Part shown: piece by piece, positions 1-11,246 of the stretch | Numbering within the stretch: position 1 is the stretch's first letter | Layout: each line of letters starts with the position of its first letter | Assembly: GCF_009469695.1 (NCBI RefSeq) | Contig: NZ_SSSR01000002.1 | Coordinates: 124,001 to 188,000 of the forward strand | DNA from: Propionivibrio limicola | GTDB taxonomy: Bacteria > Pseudomonadota > Gammaproteobacteria > Burkholderiales > Rhodocyclaceae | Length of the DNA stretch: 64,000 bases | Direction of reading: 5' to 3' | Position numbers and translations under genes: made by a program | Notes under the pieces: model-generated | Seen by the model: only the letters and a program-made list of their open reading frames with translations | The model's database searches: none | Told to the model about the DNA's origin: nothing

Positions 1-1972
1 CGGTGAGCCACATGTCGCGCACGATGACGATCCTGAGCGGGTCAGCCGGGTCTTTGAAGCGTTTTTCCAGCCGTTTTTTGATCGGCTTGCTGGTGATGTG
101 CGGGCGCAGCAGCGCCTTGTCGCTGGCCGAGCCGGTCATCACGATCTTGATGGCGCCCTGTTCCGGATCGGCGTCGTGCCAGTCAGGGCGCAGTCTGACG
201 ATCTCGTTGTAGAGATGCACGCAAATCTCGCGGCTCATGGCGACGACCATCGCCTTACCGGGCATGGCGTCGCAGCGGGCCGCGTAGTGGGCGACGAGAT
301 CGGCGGCGACCTGCTGGATACGTGGTGCAGCGCCGACGATCTGTTCGAGCGCCGCCCAGCGGCTCTTGAGCCGCGATTGTTCATTCTCCTCTTCATCCTC
401 GGCGAGTTCGTCGACTTCCGCGTCGACGTGCGGCAGTTCCTCTTCCTTCAGGCCAAGTTTGGCGAGACGCGACTCGTAGTAGATCGCCACCGTCGCGCCG
501 TCTTCCCGCGCCTGCTGCATGTCGTAGACGTGGATGTAGTCGCCGAAGACGGCGCGGGTGTCGCGGTCGGCCGAGGAAACCGGCGTGCCGGTGAAGGCGA
601 CGAAGGTGGCATTCGGCAGCGCGTCGCGCAGGTGCTGGGCATAGCCGACCTGGTAGGTTGCGCTCGGCTCGGCGGCCATCAGGCTATGCGCGTCATTGGC
701 ACTCACCTTGGGCTTGAAGGTCTTGAGCTTCGCCTCGAAGCCGTATTGCGTGCGGTGCGCTTCGTCGGCAATGACCACGATGTTGTGCCGGTCGGACAGC
801 ACCGGGAAAGTGTCTTCATCCTCGCCCGGCATGAATTTCTGGATCGTGGCGAAGACGATGCCGCCCGAGGGACGGTTGGCGAGTTTCGCCCGTAAATCGC
901 CGCGCGTTTCGGCTTGCACTGGCTGTTCGCGCAACAGGTCCTGCGAGAGCGAGAAGACGCCGAAAAGCTGCCCGTCGAGGTCGTTGCGGTCGGTGATGAC
1001 GACGATGGTCGGGTTCTCCATCGCCGCTTCGCGCATGACGCGGGCGGCAAAGCAGGTCATCGTGATGCTTTTGCCGCTGCCCTGCGTGTGCCAGACGACG
1101 CCGCCCTTCTGCGAGCCGCCGGGGCGGGAGGCCTCGACCACCTGCTGGATCGCCGCCCGTACCGCGTGGAACTGGTGGTAGCCTGCGATCTTCTTGACGA
1201 GGCCGCCGTCGTCCTCGAACAGCACGAAGAAGCGCAGATAGTCGAGCAACATCGGCGGCGCAAGCACGCCGCGCACCATCGTTTCCAGTTCGTCGAACTT
1301 GCCAAGCGGATCGAGCGTCACGCCGTCGATGGTGCGCCACTGCATGAAGCGTTCGGAGTTGGCCGAGAGCGACCCCAGGCGCGCCTCGGTGCCATCGGAA
1401 ACGACGAGGATCTCGTTGTACAGGAAAAGGTCGGGAATCTGCTCCTTGTACGTCTGGATCTGGTCATAGGCTTTCCAGATGTCGGCGTTTTCATCGGCGG
1501 GGTTTTTGAGTTCGAGCACGACGAGCGGCAGACCGTTCACGAACAGGACGATGTCCGGCCGGCGCGTATGCTTCGGCCCCTTGATCGAAAACTGGTTAAC
1601 GGCCAGCCAGTCGTTGGCCGTCACGTCCGCCCAGTCGATCAAGCGCACGAAGTCACCCCGCGTTTCCCCCTCTTTCTGGTACTCGACCGGCACGCCGTTG
1701 ACCAGCAAGCGGTGGAATTGCTGGTTGGCGGTCAGCAGCGCGGGTATGCCGAGGTCGGCGACCTGCTTTACCGCGTCCTCGCGGGCGGCGAGCGGAATCG
1801 ACGGATTCAGCCGGGCGACCGCCTCGCGCAAGCGCGCCAGCAACAGCACCTGCTGGAAGTTCTCGCGCCACGGATCAGCCGAGTCGGGGGCGATGTCGTA
1901 GCCACTAACGTGCCGGTAGCCGGTTTCCACCAGCCAGCTCAAGGCGTCTTGTTCGAGTTGGTCTTCGGTCAC
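1..1972 (-). CDS. hsdR: Type I restriction enzyme R subunit (HsdR), C-terminus beyond window
   Basis: Motor and nuclease subunit of a type I restriction-modification complex, which translocates DNA and cleaves unmodified DNA with HsdM and HsdS. About 657 codons are visible and the frame stays open to the window edge. The N-terminal nuclease core shows LELKNP near residue 152, followed by helicase motifs: Walker A GSGKS near 298, the DEAH box in ADEAHR near 402, and motif III FTGTP. The start is a GTG whose bases overlap the TGA of the upstream gene (GTGA), implying translational coupling at the end of the island operon. The reading frame shows no breaks within the window. Identification is by motif order; the missing C-terminus contains the rest of the helicase and the HsdM/S docking region. 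Confidence 0.93.
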   Translation of the reverse strand, partial: MTEDQLEQDALSWLVETGYRHVSGYDIAPDSADPWRENFQQVLLLARLREAVARLNPSIPLAAREDAVKQVADLGIPALLTANQQFHRLLVNGVPVEYQKEGETRGDFVRLIDWADVTANDWLAVNQFSIKGPKHTRRPDIVLFVNGLPLVVLELKNPADENADIWKAYDQIQTYKEQIPDLFLYNEILVVSDGTEARLGSLSANSERFMQWRTIDGVTLDPLGKFDELETMVRGVLAPPMLLDYLRFFVLFEDDGGLVKKIAGYHQFHAVRAAIQQVVEASRPGGSQKGGVVWHTQGSGKSITMTCFAARVMREAAMENPTIVVITDRNDLDGQLFGVFSLSQDLLREQPVQAETRGDLRAKLANRPSGGIVFATIQKFMPGEDEDTFPVLSDRHNIVVIADEAHRTQYGFEAKLKTFKPKVSANDAHSLMAAEPSATYQVGYAQHLRDALPNATFVAFTGTPVSSADRDTRAVFGDYIHVYDMQQAREDGATVAIYYESRLAKLGLKEEELPHVDAEVDELAEDEEENEQSRLKSRWAALEQIVGAAPRIQQVAADLVAHYAARCDAMPGKAMVVAMSREICVHLYNEIVRLRPDWHDADPEQGAIKIVMTGSASDKALLRPHITSKPIKKRLEKRFKDPADPLRIVIVRDMWLT

Positions 1973-3483
1973 TCTTTCACCTCCCAATACCCGCCCTTGT
2001 TGGGGCCGATGCGTTGCAGGTGCCCTTGTTCGCGCAGCTTCCGGACAGCGCGTTCGATCGCGCTTTCCGACTTGCCGAGCGCGGCGGCCAGTTCCGGCAG
2101 AGTGGCCTGTGGCGATGCACGCAATGCCGCCAAAATCCGTTCGGGCATTTTTAGCGTTTCTCCCGGCGTTTCTCCCGGCGTTTCTCCCGGCGTTTCTCCC
2201 GGCGTTTCTCCCGGCGCGCTGCCAGAAGTTGGCCCCCACAGCATTTCGAGTCGGGTCTGATCGAACGGCTCATAAGCATCCGAAAGCCGCAGCACATGCC
2301 CGGAGGCTTCCCATCCCGCGCGGATCTTCGGAACACCAGACCCCGCCCGCTCGCCCAGATTGATGAGCAGGAACATCTGGTGCAGCGTGCGGTTGCGACA
2401 GTCGCTGGCGCCACCGTGCAGCGCCGTCTGCGCGGGCACGCGCATCAGGCCGGGATTGCGGAACACGAAACCGGCAGGCTGCTTGACCACCAGCACCGAC
2501 GCGCGATCCGAGTAATCGGCGTGAATCAGCGTGTTCACCAACGCCTCGCGTAGCGCCTGATGCAGGGGCGTATCGTCAATGCGCGTATCGCCCTTGAGCA
2601 CAAAAGGCACCTTCAGATCGGCCGTCAGCTTGCGGATGACCCGCCGGTAAAAGTCATAGAGGTTGCCGGACCATGAGCCGTCCGGCACGACCCGATCGAG
2701 CCAGCGCGTTTGCGATGTATCCGCCGGCAACTCCTGATAATCGAGGAAGTACAGCGGTGCCGCCTCCGCGATGGACGGCCACTTGCCAAACATCAACAAG
2801 CCCGCCAGCGTCAGCCCCGCTTCGCTTTGTTCCCCCGCCTCACGCGATTGCCGCCAGCCGCCAATCAGGCGCAGAAATGCTTCATCGGATTCGGCCACCC
2901 AAGGATGATCGGGGCGCTGCACCGCAAAGGCCTGGCGATAGGCATGCAGGCTCTCCCTGTCCAGATCCGGCAAGCCGAAGCCCTTGAGAATGCGGGTATC
3001 GCGACTGTCTTCCACCTGCTCGGCGAGCAGGCGCTTGACCGTCTCCTCGTCGCAATGTCGGTCGCCTTCATGCAGCCGGCGGTAGGTGTTGCCGAACGGC
3101 TGACCGTTCAGGAATACGGGCCTTTGTTTGCGCGTTGCCGGCGGGATACGCACGACCAGAATGGATTTCCCGTCGAGACGGACTTCCTCGACATCGGCAT
3201 CGCTCAATAGATTGGCGCTGACCTTGGCCTTGTTGTTGAGCGTGTTGAACAGGTCGCCGCGCACCTTGGTCGGGTTTTCCAGACCGGCGATGCTGAACCG
3301 ACCGCTTTTCTCGCGCACGCCCAGCAGCACAACGCCGCCATGCGCGTTCGCCATCGCCGAATAAGTCGGCCAGAAATCCTTGGGCACCTCGCCCTTGCCA
3401 TCCTGACCGTGCGCCAGCTTGCATTCGAGTTCGTCCGTTTCGGCGAGCTGGCCGATATCGTCGAGGGTACGCAGATCGAACAT
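1969..3483 (-). CDS. AlbA_2-domain ATP-binding regulator with PGET tandem repeat
   Basis: 504-residue protein of the type often encoded between hsdS and hsdR. Residues about 10-140 resemble the Schlafen/AlbA_2 putative nucleic-acid-binding domain (ELECKLAHG, then GGVVLLGV). Residues about 300-400 look like a GHKL-type ATPase fold related to the RecG-like ATP-binding family: REALVNTLIHADYS is an N-box and FRNPGLM follows it. Residues 423-442 are five copies of PGET. Residues about 445-500 form a likely winged helix (LPELAAALGKSESAIERAVRKL). Its ATG overlaps the hsdS stop (ATGA) and its own stop overlaps the hsdR GTG, so all three are probably co-translated. A transcriptional or anti-phage regulatory role is inference; the biochemical activity is not known from the sequence. 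Confidence 0.8.
   Translation of the reverse strand: MFDLRTLDDIGQLAETDELECKLAHGQDGKGEVPKDFWPTYSAMANAHGGVVLLGVREKSGRFSIAGLENPTKVRGDLFNTLNNKAKVSANLLSDADVEEVRLDGKSILVVRIPPATRKQRPVFLNGQPFGNTYRRLHEGDRHCDEETVKRLLAEQVEDSRDTRILKGFGLPDLDRESLHAYRQAFAVQRPDHPWVAESDEAFLRLIGGWRQSREAGEQSEAGLTLAGLLMFGKWPSIAEAAPLYFLDYQELPADTSQTRWLDRVVPDGSWSGNLYDFYRRVIRKLTADLKVPFVLKGDTRIDDTPLHQALREALVNTLIHADYSDRASVLVVKQPAGFVFRNPGLMRVPAQTALHGGASDCRNRTLHQMFLLINLGERAGSGVPKIRAGWEASGHVLRLSDAYEPFDQTRLEMLWGPTSGSAPGETPGETPGETPGETPGETLKMPERILAALRASPQATLPELAAALGKSESAIERAVRKLREQGHLQRIGPNKGGYWEVKE
2156..2215 (-). repeat. Five perfect 12-bp tandem repeats inside the AlbA_2 gene
   Basis: The unit, read on the plus strand, is gtttctcccggc, repeated five times without mismatch. 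On the coding strand each unit encodes Pro-Gly-Glu-Thr in the linker between the ATPase-like domain and the C-terminal winged helix. Because the unit is a multiple of three, gain or loss of copies would change linker length without a frameshift. Confidence 0.95.
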
Positions 3484-4847
3484 CAGAGCGCTCCCTCAAT
3501 GGCCGCCTCGGTCTCCGGCAGGCGCAACTGGCCGGAGATCAGGCGGGGCAGCAGGGTGTCGCGGAGGGTGGTGAGTTGAGCGATTTGGGTTAGGTGCGAA
3601 CGATCGATCATCAGCCTTACCGTTTCTGCGAACACCTTCAAAACATCGTCCGTAGGCACGGTCACCAGTTCCGTCCCCAGAAAATGCGTGGTCTGGAAAT
3701 TGGCGATGCCCGTGCTTTGGTTCTGATACTGCCATGTCTTTCCATCCGCATAGATGTAAGTCATGTGCTGGGACAAAAGCACTCCCAGTTCTTGGCTGGC
3801 AGGCCGGAGCAGTCGGCAGAAGCTGGCTGGCTCTACCGGGCAATCGAACTGCCCCAGCAGGCCATCAGTCATATACAGCGATCTGCCGGTAGGTTGATCC
3901 TTGCTGCCCCCAGACACCTCCAGAACAAGATCACCATCCTGCAGCTTGCGAGATGCCAGCTTTTTCTGCGACGTGTAGCGAACTGGCACACGACCGGACA
4001 TGCCGCTTTGCAGATCGGGCATGTCCGTGCCGCGAATGATCGCGACCTGCGTATTGTTCTTGTCGTTCGGCGTTTCATCGCCCCAATCTCCGCCGATTGT
4101 GTGGCTCAGCAACTCACCAAATGGCACCAACCTCCACCCCCTCGGCACCGCCCCCAATTCCGATTCCTCGAACCCGTCCGGAAACAGCGCGGCGGTGGCG
4201 TCGTCCATGCCTTCGGGCGTCTCGCCGCGCGCTTTGGCATGGACGGGGTCGAAATCGACGAACCACGACTTGAACAGCGCCTGCGCGATGGCTTCGAGCG
4301 TGGCGTTGGTTTCGCGCAGGAGAGCGATGCGGTCGTCGAGGGATTTCAAAATCTCAGAAATTCGTGTCTGAGTTTTCCGAGGAGGGAAAGATATTTCTAA
4401 CCTTCCAATCATCTCGTTATTCAGGCTGGCTCTTGTCGACATCGTCGATAATGCCAACATGGCTTGCCTAAAATTTGGGCTGCGCAGGTAGTAACCCACG
4501 TACTCTGGGAGTAAATCACTGTCAGGCTTAGGTCTGAGTCGCTTACAAAAACCGTTAAACGTAGCGTCTTTGTAGTCGCGCAGCGCTACACAACTCATTC
4601 CAAGTTCATGCATCGTTTCGCTGGTCCGGGTTAGGAAGACATCCCCCCGCGAAATGGAGCAACCTTCCCTTTCTTTCTCTGTGGACTGAACAAAATCGCC
4701 TAATGAGTCAGGCGTGAAGTAGTTGTAAAAGACATCCTTGAATGTCAAAAACGGGTAGCCCGAACCAAAGTCCTTTGCTGGCTTAGATAGCCCAGACCGC
4801 ACCTCATAATGGTCGAGCAAACTAGAGGTCACCCACTCAGAACTCAT
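3483..4847 (-). CDS. hsdS: Type I restriction-modification specificity subunit (HsdS)
   Basis: 454-residue DNA-recognition subunit that sets the target sequence for methylation and restriction. It has the two-TRD architecture: TRD1 about residues 5-170, a central conserved helix region with ETNATLEAIAQALFKSWFVD and then the VHAKARGETPEGM segment, TRD2 about 235-420, and a C-terminal helix with LRDTLLPRLISGQL. The start codon lies in ATGAGTTCTGAG, the same bases that end hsdM, but a RAYT-containing segment now separates this start from the intact hsdM. Both TRD coding stretches (roughly 3590-4080 and 4380-4800) look more AT-rich than the flanking genes, as expected for exchanged recognition domains. 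The stop overlaps the next ATG. Confidence 0.94.
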   Translation of the reverse strand: MSSEWVTSSLLDHYEVRSGLSKPAKDFGSGYPFLTFKDVFYNYFTPDSLGDFVQSTEKEREGCSISRGDVFLTRTSETMHELGMSCVALRDYKDATFNGFCKRLRPKPDSDLLPEYVGYYLRSPNFRQAMLALSTMSTRASLNNEMIGRLEISFPPRKTQTRISEILKSLDDRIALLRETNATLEAIAQALFKSWFVDFDPVHAKARGETPEGMDDATAALFPDGFEESELGAVPRGWRLVPFGELLSHTIGGDWGDETPNDKNNTQVAIIRGTDMPDLQSGMSGRVPVRYTSQKKLASRKLQDGDLVLEVSGGSKDQPTGRSLYMTDGLLGQFDCPVEPASFCRLLRPASQELGVLLSQHMTYIYADGKTWQYQNQSTGIANFQTTHFLGTELVTVPTDDVLKVFAETVRLMIDRSHLTQIAQLTTLRDTLLPRLISGQLRLPETEAAIEGAL

Positions 4848-4877
4848 ACCCCAGCCCCCCGAGCTTCTGCCGGATCA
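4836..4877. repeat. Copy A of 42-bp duplicated hsdM/hsdS junction
   Basis: Direct repeat of 5789-5830 with 41 of 42 bases identical. On the minus strand it carries the last codons of hsdM (ending GYEF-stop) overlapped by an ATG-AGT-TCT-GAG start. In this copy the start belongs to hsdS and the hsdM end is a remnant with no gene attached. Confidence 0.9.
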
Positions 4878-4882
4878 GCCTC

Positions 4883-4913
4883 GTAGGTCGGGTTAGCGGA
4901 GCGTAACCCGACA
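4883..4913 (+). repeat. REP palindrome 1 (5' GTAG type)
   Basis: Imperfect palindrome that begins GTAGGTCGGGTTAGCG and ends with the complement CGTAACCCGACA. It has the GTAG foot and GC-rich hairpin typical of RAYT-associated REP elements. It is inverted with respect to the next element at 4935-4969, making a BIME-like pair downstream of the transposase gene. Confidence 0.85.
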
Positions 4914-4934
4914 TCTGCGCCCATAACCGGTATT

Positions 4935-4969
4935 TGTCGGGTTACGCCCTGCGGGCTAGCCCGACCTAC
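4935..4969 (-). repeat. REP palindrome 2
   Basis: Plus strand starts TGTCGGGTTACGC and ends GCTAGCCCGACCTAC, so the GTAG foot is on the minus strand. It has the same orientation as REP 3 and the opposite one to REP 1. It lies 16 bp from the 3' end of the RAYT gene. Confidence 0.85.
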
Positions 4970-4985
4970 AAAGGTGGGCGCGCGG

Positions 4986-5522
4986 TTATTCACGGTCGAT
5001 TCCGGGGAAGTTCATGGCGTTTTGGCCCCAATCGGGCGGGTAGAGGCCCGCTTCGACAAAGCGGGAAAAGCTGGAGTACGGCCAGTCGATGGGCGAATTG
5101 GCGAGGCGGTGCTTGACCGGGTTGTAGTGAATGTAATCGACATGTCTTGTGTAGTCGTTTTCATCGCGTATCTGGTGCTCCCAATAGCGGTGTTGCCAAA
5201 CGGCCTGCTGCTGCTTCGCGATGCGTGCGGCGTTGGGGGCAACGCGCAAGGCGGGGTCGCAGCGTTTGGTAAAGGAGGTTTTGACAAGACGCCAGCGGGT
5301 AGAAAAATCGGCATCGTCAGGCGGCAAGGTCCAGATGCAATGCAGATGGTCCGGCATGATCACGATGGCGTCAATCTGAAAAGGGCGCGATTGGCAAACA
5401 GCGCGAAAGGCGCTGCGCAAGAGGGCAACCGTTTCAGCGTTGGTGAAAACGGGACGCCGGGCTTCGGTCACCACGGTGAAGAAGAAGGTGCCGCCCGGGG
5501 TCATTGTGCGTCGGTAGCGCAT
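4986..5522 (-). CDS. REP-associated tyrosine transposase (RAYT, IS200-like Y1)
   Basis: 178-residue member of the Y1-transposase-like (HUH) superfamily. MRYRRT and FFFTVVTEARRPVF begin the fold; MPDHLHCIW supplies the metal-binding His-x-His motif; the C-terminal part has HVDYIHYNPVKH and the WPYSSF signature of RAYTs. In this family a catalytic Tyr follows in the C-terminal helix region, and YIHYNPVKHRL contains candidates. It is complete and flanked by three GTAG-type REP palindromes on both sides, which is the classic genomic context of a RAYT, a domesticated enzyme thought to act on REP hairpins. It sits on the same strand as the restriction genes, between hsdM and hsdS. Confidence 0.9.
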   Translation of the reverse strand: MRYRRTMTPGGTFFFTVVTEARRPVFTNAETVALLRSAFRAVCQSRPFQIDAIVIMPDHLHCIWTLPPDDADFSTRWRLVKTSFTKRCDPALRVAPNAARIAKQQQAVWQHRYWEHQIRDENDYTRHVDYIHYNPVKHRLANSPIDWPYSSFSRFVEAGLYPPDWGQNAMNFPGIDRE

Positions 5523-5528
5523 GGGTTT

Positions 5529-5559
5529 TGTCGGGTTACGCTGCGCTAACCCGACCTAC
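5529..5559 (-). repeat. REP palindrome 3
   Basis: Plus strand begins TGTCGGGTTACGCTGCGC and closes with TAACCCGACCTACG, so its GTAG foot is on the minus strand. It abuts the 5' end of the RAYT gene (start at 5522) and overlaps the 3' end of the small ORF at 5546-5800. Confidence 0.85.
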
Positions 5560-5800
5560 GGGATGAGCCGTTGGCGATATGGCGAGATTGCGGTGCTTCG
5601 TCTGAAGTCAGCCTGATGAAAACCACATACTCGCCTTGCGCGTCGATGGCCAGACACTTGCCTGCATGCAAGGCTTCGAGCTGCTCGGCGCTGATGGATA
5701 CCACCTGATGGCCATAGCGGCGGCCAAAAGGCAGGTCGACGCTATCGACATCAACGACTTCATCCACAATCAGAACGTCTGTTTCCATCTCAGAACTCAT
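5546..5800 (-). CDS. Small protein of unknown function after hsdM
   Basis: 84 codons starting at ATG-AGT-TCT-GAG, which overlaps the hsdM stop. The product is acidic at the start ([21 protein letters not shown]) and contains [29 protein letters not shown] and then GEYVVFIRL, a pattern that reads like a compact alpha/beta fold rather than noise. The last residues run into REP 3, so the C-terminus may have been altered by the insertion. I do not recognise the family. Position suggests co-translation with hsdM. It could be a genuine restriction-locus accessory protein or a passenger that arrived with the RAYT segment. Confidence 0.6.
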   Translation of the reverse strand: MSSEMETDVLIVDEVVDVDSVDLPFGRRYGHQVVSISAEQLEALHAGKCLAIDAQGEYVVFIRLTSDEAPQSRHIANGSSRRSG

Positions 5801-5830
5801 ACCCCAGCCCCCCCAGCTTCTGCCGGATCA
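5789..5830. repeat. Copy B of 42-bp duplicated hsdM/hsdS junction
   Basis: Matches 4836-4877 at 41 of 42 positions in the same orientation. Here the hsdM end is intact and attached to hsdM, while the overlapping ATG opens the 84-codon ORF instead of hsdS. Confidence 0.9.
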
Positions 5831-7340
5831 ACTGGTCGAGTTCGGCGCCCTTGGCCATCTGCTCGCCGAGTTTTTCGGTGAGCTTTTGCATCTTTTCGGC
5901 AAACGCTTCGTCGTCCTCTTCGACGGCCTCGGCGCCGACGTAGCGGCCGGGGGTGAGGACATGGCCGTGTTCGGCGATTTCTTCGAGCTTCACGCTCCGG
6001 CAGAAGCCGGGGATGTCGGCGTAGGCGGTCGCTGTTTCGCCGTCGCCCTTCCACGCATGGTAGGTGTCGGCGATGCGGGCGATGTTGTCGTCATTCAGTT
6101 CGCGCTGCACGCGACTGACCATCTGGCCGAGCTTGCGCGCGTCGATGAACAGCACTTCGCCCCGGCGGGTGGTCTTCTGCCTGGCGAGGAACCACAGGCA
6201 GGCCGGGATCTGGGTGTTGAAGAAGAGCTGACCGGGCAAGGCGACCATGCATTCGACGACGTCGGCCTCGACCATGGCGCGGCGGATGTCGCCTTCCGAG
6301 TTCTGGCTGGAACTCATCGAGCCGTTGGCGAGCACGATGCCGGCGCGGCCGGTGGGCTTGAGGTGGTAGAGCATGTGCTGCAGCCAGGCGTAGTTGGCGT
6401 TGCCGGCGGGCGGCGTGCCATAGGCCCAGCGCGGGTCGCCTTCGAGACTGCCGTGCCACCAGTCGCTGATGTTGAACGGCGGGTTGGCGAGGACGAAGTC
6501 GGCGCGCAGGTCGGGATGCTGGTTGCGCGTGAAGGTGTCGGCCGGTTCCTTGCCGAGGTTGAAATCGATGCCGCGCAGGGCGAGGTTCATCGCGGCGAGG
6601 CGCCACGTGGTCGGGTTGGATTCCTGACCGTAGATCGACACGTCGCCAATCTTGCCGCCGTGCGCTTCGATGAATTTTTCCGATTGGACGAACATGCCGC
6701 CGGAGCCGCAGCAGGGGTCGTAGACCTGACCGTGGTGCGGGGCGAGGACGGCGACCAGCGTTTGCACGATGGAGGCCGGCGTGTAGAACTGCCCGCCTTT
6801 CTTGCCTTCGGCGCTGGCGAACTGGCCAAGGAAGTATTCGTAGACCTGCCCGAGGATGTCGCGCGCGACGCTGACGTCGGCACCGAAGCCGACGGTGGAG
6901 ATCAGGTCGACGAGTTCGCCGAGCTTGCCGTCGGGCAACTGCGCCCGCGCATAGCGTTTGTCGAGGATGCCTTTGAGCTTGGGGTTTTCGGCTTCGATCA
7001 GTGCCAGCGCGTCGTCGATGCGCTTGCCGATGTCCGGCTGCTTGGCGTGACTGCGCAAGGCTTCCCAGCGGGCGCCTTCCTGCACCCAGAAGACGTTTTC
7101 CGAGAGGTAGTAGTCGCGGTCGTCGAGTTCGCCAGCCAGAAGTTCGGCGTCGGGCAGGTAGAACTCGTCGTTTTCGTCGGCGAAGCGGCGCGTCAGTTCG
7201 TCGCGGCGCGCCTGAAAGGTGTCGGAGATGTACTTGAGGAAGATCAGGCCGAGGACGATGTGCTTGTATTCGGCAGCGTCCATGTTGGCGCGCAGCTTGT
7301 CGGCGGCAGCCCAGAGGGTCTTTTGCAAATCAAGATTCAT
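5790..7340 (-). CDS. hsdM: Type I restriction-modification DNA methyltransferase (HsdM)
   Basis: 516-residue adenine-N6 methyltransferase subunit. The N-terminal helical domain ([17 protein letters not shown], then [15 protein letters not shown]) is typical of HsdM. SAM-binding motif I is [10 protein letters not shown] near residue 204 and catalytic motif IV is NPPF near residue 285. The chosen start is ATG at 7340 (MNLDLQ); an in-frame TTG at 7352 would add MPRK, and neither has a clear Shine-Dalgarno. It is the first gene of the island, about 170 bp past the 3' end of tRNA-Leu. The stop overlaps the ATG of the small ORF, which is the same coupling that hsdS appears to have had originally. 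Confidence 0.94.
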   Translation of the reverse strand: MNLDLQKTLWAAADKLRANMDAAEYKHIVLGLIFLKYISDTFQARRDELTRRFADENDEFYLPDAELLAGELDDRDYYLSENVFWVQEGARWEALRSHAKQPDIGKRIDDALALIEAENPKLKGILDKRYARAQLPDGKLGELVDLISTVGFGADVSVARDILGQVYEYFLGQFASAEGKKGGQFYTPASIVQTLVAVLAPHHGQVYDPCCGSGGMFVQSEKFIEAHGGKIGDVSIYGQESNPTTWRLAAMNLALRGIDFNLGKEPADTFTRNQHPDLRADFVLANPPFNISDWWHGSLEGDPRWAYGTPPAGNANYAWLQHMLYHLKPTGRAGIVLANGSMSSSQNSEGDIRRAMVEADVVECMVALPGQLFFNTQIPACLWFLARQKTTRRGEVLFIDARKLGQMVSRVQRELNDDNIARIADTYHAWKGDGETATAYADIPGFCRSVKLEEIAEHGHVLTPGRYVGAEAVEEDDEAFAEKMQKLTEKLGEQMAKGAELDQLIRQKLGGLGYEF

Positions 7341-7447
7341 TTTGCGGGGCAATGGTTGGCGTTTTTAACCGCGAAATTATGCACGCTTCGTAGGGCTTTG
7401 GTCGGATTTGCGGTGGGAGGCGGTTGGCTAGCGCAAAGACACGGCGC

Positions 7448-7486
7448 AAAAAAAAGCCAGAAAACCCGTTTGGTTGTCTGGCTTTT
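7448..7486 (-). terminator. Rho-independent terminator of the tRNA-Val/tRNA-Leu unit
   Basis: On the minus strand a stem of AAAAGCCAGA paired with TCTGGCTTTT encloses a loop and runs into a T tract. It lies 25 bp past the 3' end of tRNA-Leu and before hsdM. Confidence 0.8.
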
Positions 7487-7510
7487 ATCGAACTTCTTTG
7501 AATCTTTGGA

Positions 7511-7595
7511 TGGTGCCCTGGGCGAGACTCGAACTCGCACGGCTTACGCCACTACCCCCTCAAGATAGCGTGTCTACCAATTTCACCACCAGGGC
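7511..7595 (-). tRNA. tRNA-Leu (GAG)
   Basis: 85-nt cloverleaf with a long class II variable arm. The acceptor strands GCCCTGG and CCAGGGC pair, the anticodon loop CTTGAGG carries GAG, the T-arm is GAGTTCGAGTCTC, and the 3' CCA is encoded. It lies on the same strand as tRNA-Val with only 4 bp between them, so both are probably cut from one transcript. Confidence 0.96.
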
Positions 7596-7599
7596 ATCC

Positions 7600-7675
7600 T
7601 GGTGCGTTCTGACGGGATCGAACCGCCGACATCCAGCTTGTAAGGCTAGCGCTCTACCAACTGAGCTAAGAACGC
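7600..7675 (-). tRNA. tRNA-Val (UAC)
   Basis: 76-nt cloverleaf. The acceptor GCGTTCT pairs with AGAACGC, the D-arm is AGCTCAGTTGGTAGAGC, the anticodon loop CTTACAA reads UAC, the T-arm is GGCGGTTCGATCCCGTC, and CCA is encoded. Confidence 0.96.
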
Positions 7676-7768
7676 GGGAAGCGCAAAATTTTACGCGAAA
7701 TATGGCGGGTGTCAAGCCCTAAATCAATATTTCAACAAAAGAGACGTAACTGACCGTCGGGTAAACGG

Positions 7769-7800
7769 AAAAAGGCTCGCTTTTCAGGCAAGCCTTTTTT
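7769..7800 (-). terminator. Rho-independent terminator of the HU gene
   Basis: Minus-strand hairpin AGGCTTGC paired with GCGAGCCT followed by a T run, 19 bp past the HU stop. Confidence 0.85.
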
Positions 7801-7818
7801 ATCGCACAGGGGAGGGAT

Positions 7819-8118
7819 TTACTTTTTCTTTTTGCCCTTGGTGGCTTCGGCAACGGTGGTCTTGAAGGTCGCGCCGGCCGAGAATTTCGGCACGGTGGTT
7901 GCCGGGATCTTGATCTTTTCACCGGTCTTCGGGTTCTTGCCTTCGCGGGCTGCGCGCGGGGCGGACTTGAAGGATCCGAAGCCCACGAGGCTGACAGTGT
8001 CACCAGCAGAGACTGCTTCAACGATGGCTTCGACAACGGCATCGAGAGCCTTTCCAGAAGCAGCCTTGGAAAGTTCGGTACGAGCAGCAATGGCGTCGAT
8101 CAGTTCAGACTTGTTCAT
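7819..8118 (-). CDS. hupB: DNA-binding protein HU (beta type)
   Basis: 99-residue nucleoid protein that bends and compacts DNA as a dimer. [11 protein letters not shown] opens the helical body; the VSLVGFGSF core and the arm [14 protein letters not shown] with KFSAG are diagnostic of HU. The C-terminus ends in a lysine run (KGKKKK), slightly longer than the usual 90 residues. AGGAGA precedes the ATG at suitable spacing. It stands alone with its own terminator. HU rather than IHF is supported by the GKNPKTG arm and the lack of an IHF-type C-terminus. Confidence 0.96.
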   Translation of the reverse strand: MNKSELIDAIAARTELSKAASGKALDAVVEAIVEAVSAGDTVSLVGFGSFKSAPRAAREGKNPKTGEKIKIPATTVPKFSAGATFKTTVAEATKGKKKK

Positions 8119-8271
8119 AGTTTCTCCTATGTTGTTTGTTGAGAGTCGTACTGGTACTCCGTCGCGATTCTTGCACTTCGCTGGGGCGGTGGGAAGGGGT
8201 TAGTACGGGGAATTTGTAAAGAATCAGGCAAATATGTTGTTTTTTTCCTTGGGCAATGCCGTTGTCGGCGA

Positions 8272-11115
<2,844 letters not shown>

Positions 11116-11246
11116 GGGGGAGATTGGACGGTAGAGAAAAGCAAACTTGTTAATATACGCAACTCGCGTGCCGATTACGACCGTGCGAACGAAGCGCTTG
11201 TTCCGCGGTATTTTTGCTTCCCTTTAATCTCATCTTCCCGCCTCCA

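Noticed and set aside
2156-2215. Tandem repeat as a possible CRISPR
   Set aside because: 12-bp units without spacers, inside a coding frame.
5886-7568. 560-codon open frame on the plus strand opposite hsdM
   Set aside because: It is the antisense shadow of hsdM and two tRNAs; Val/Ala/Gly-rich composition, no domain pattern, and the minus strand carries clear methylase motifs.
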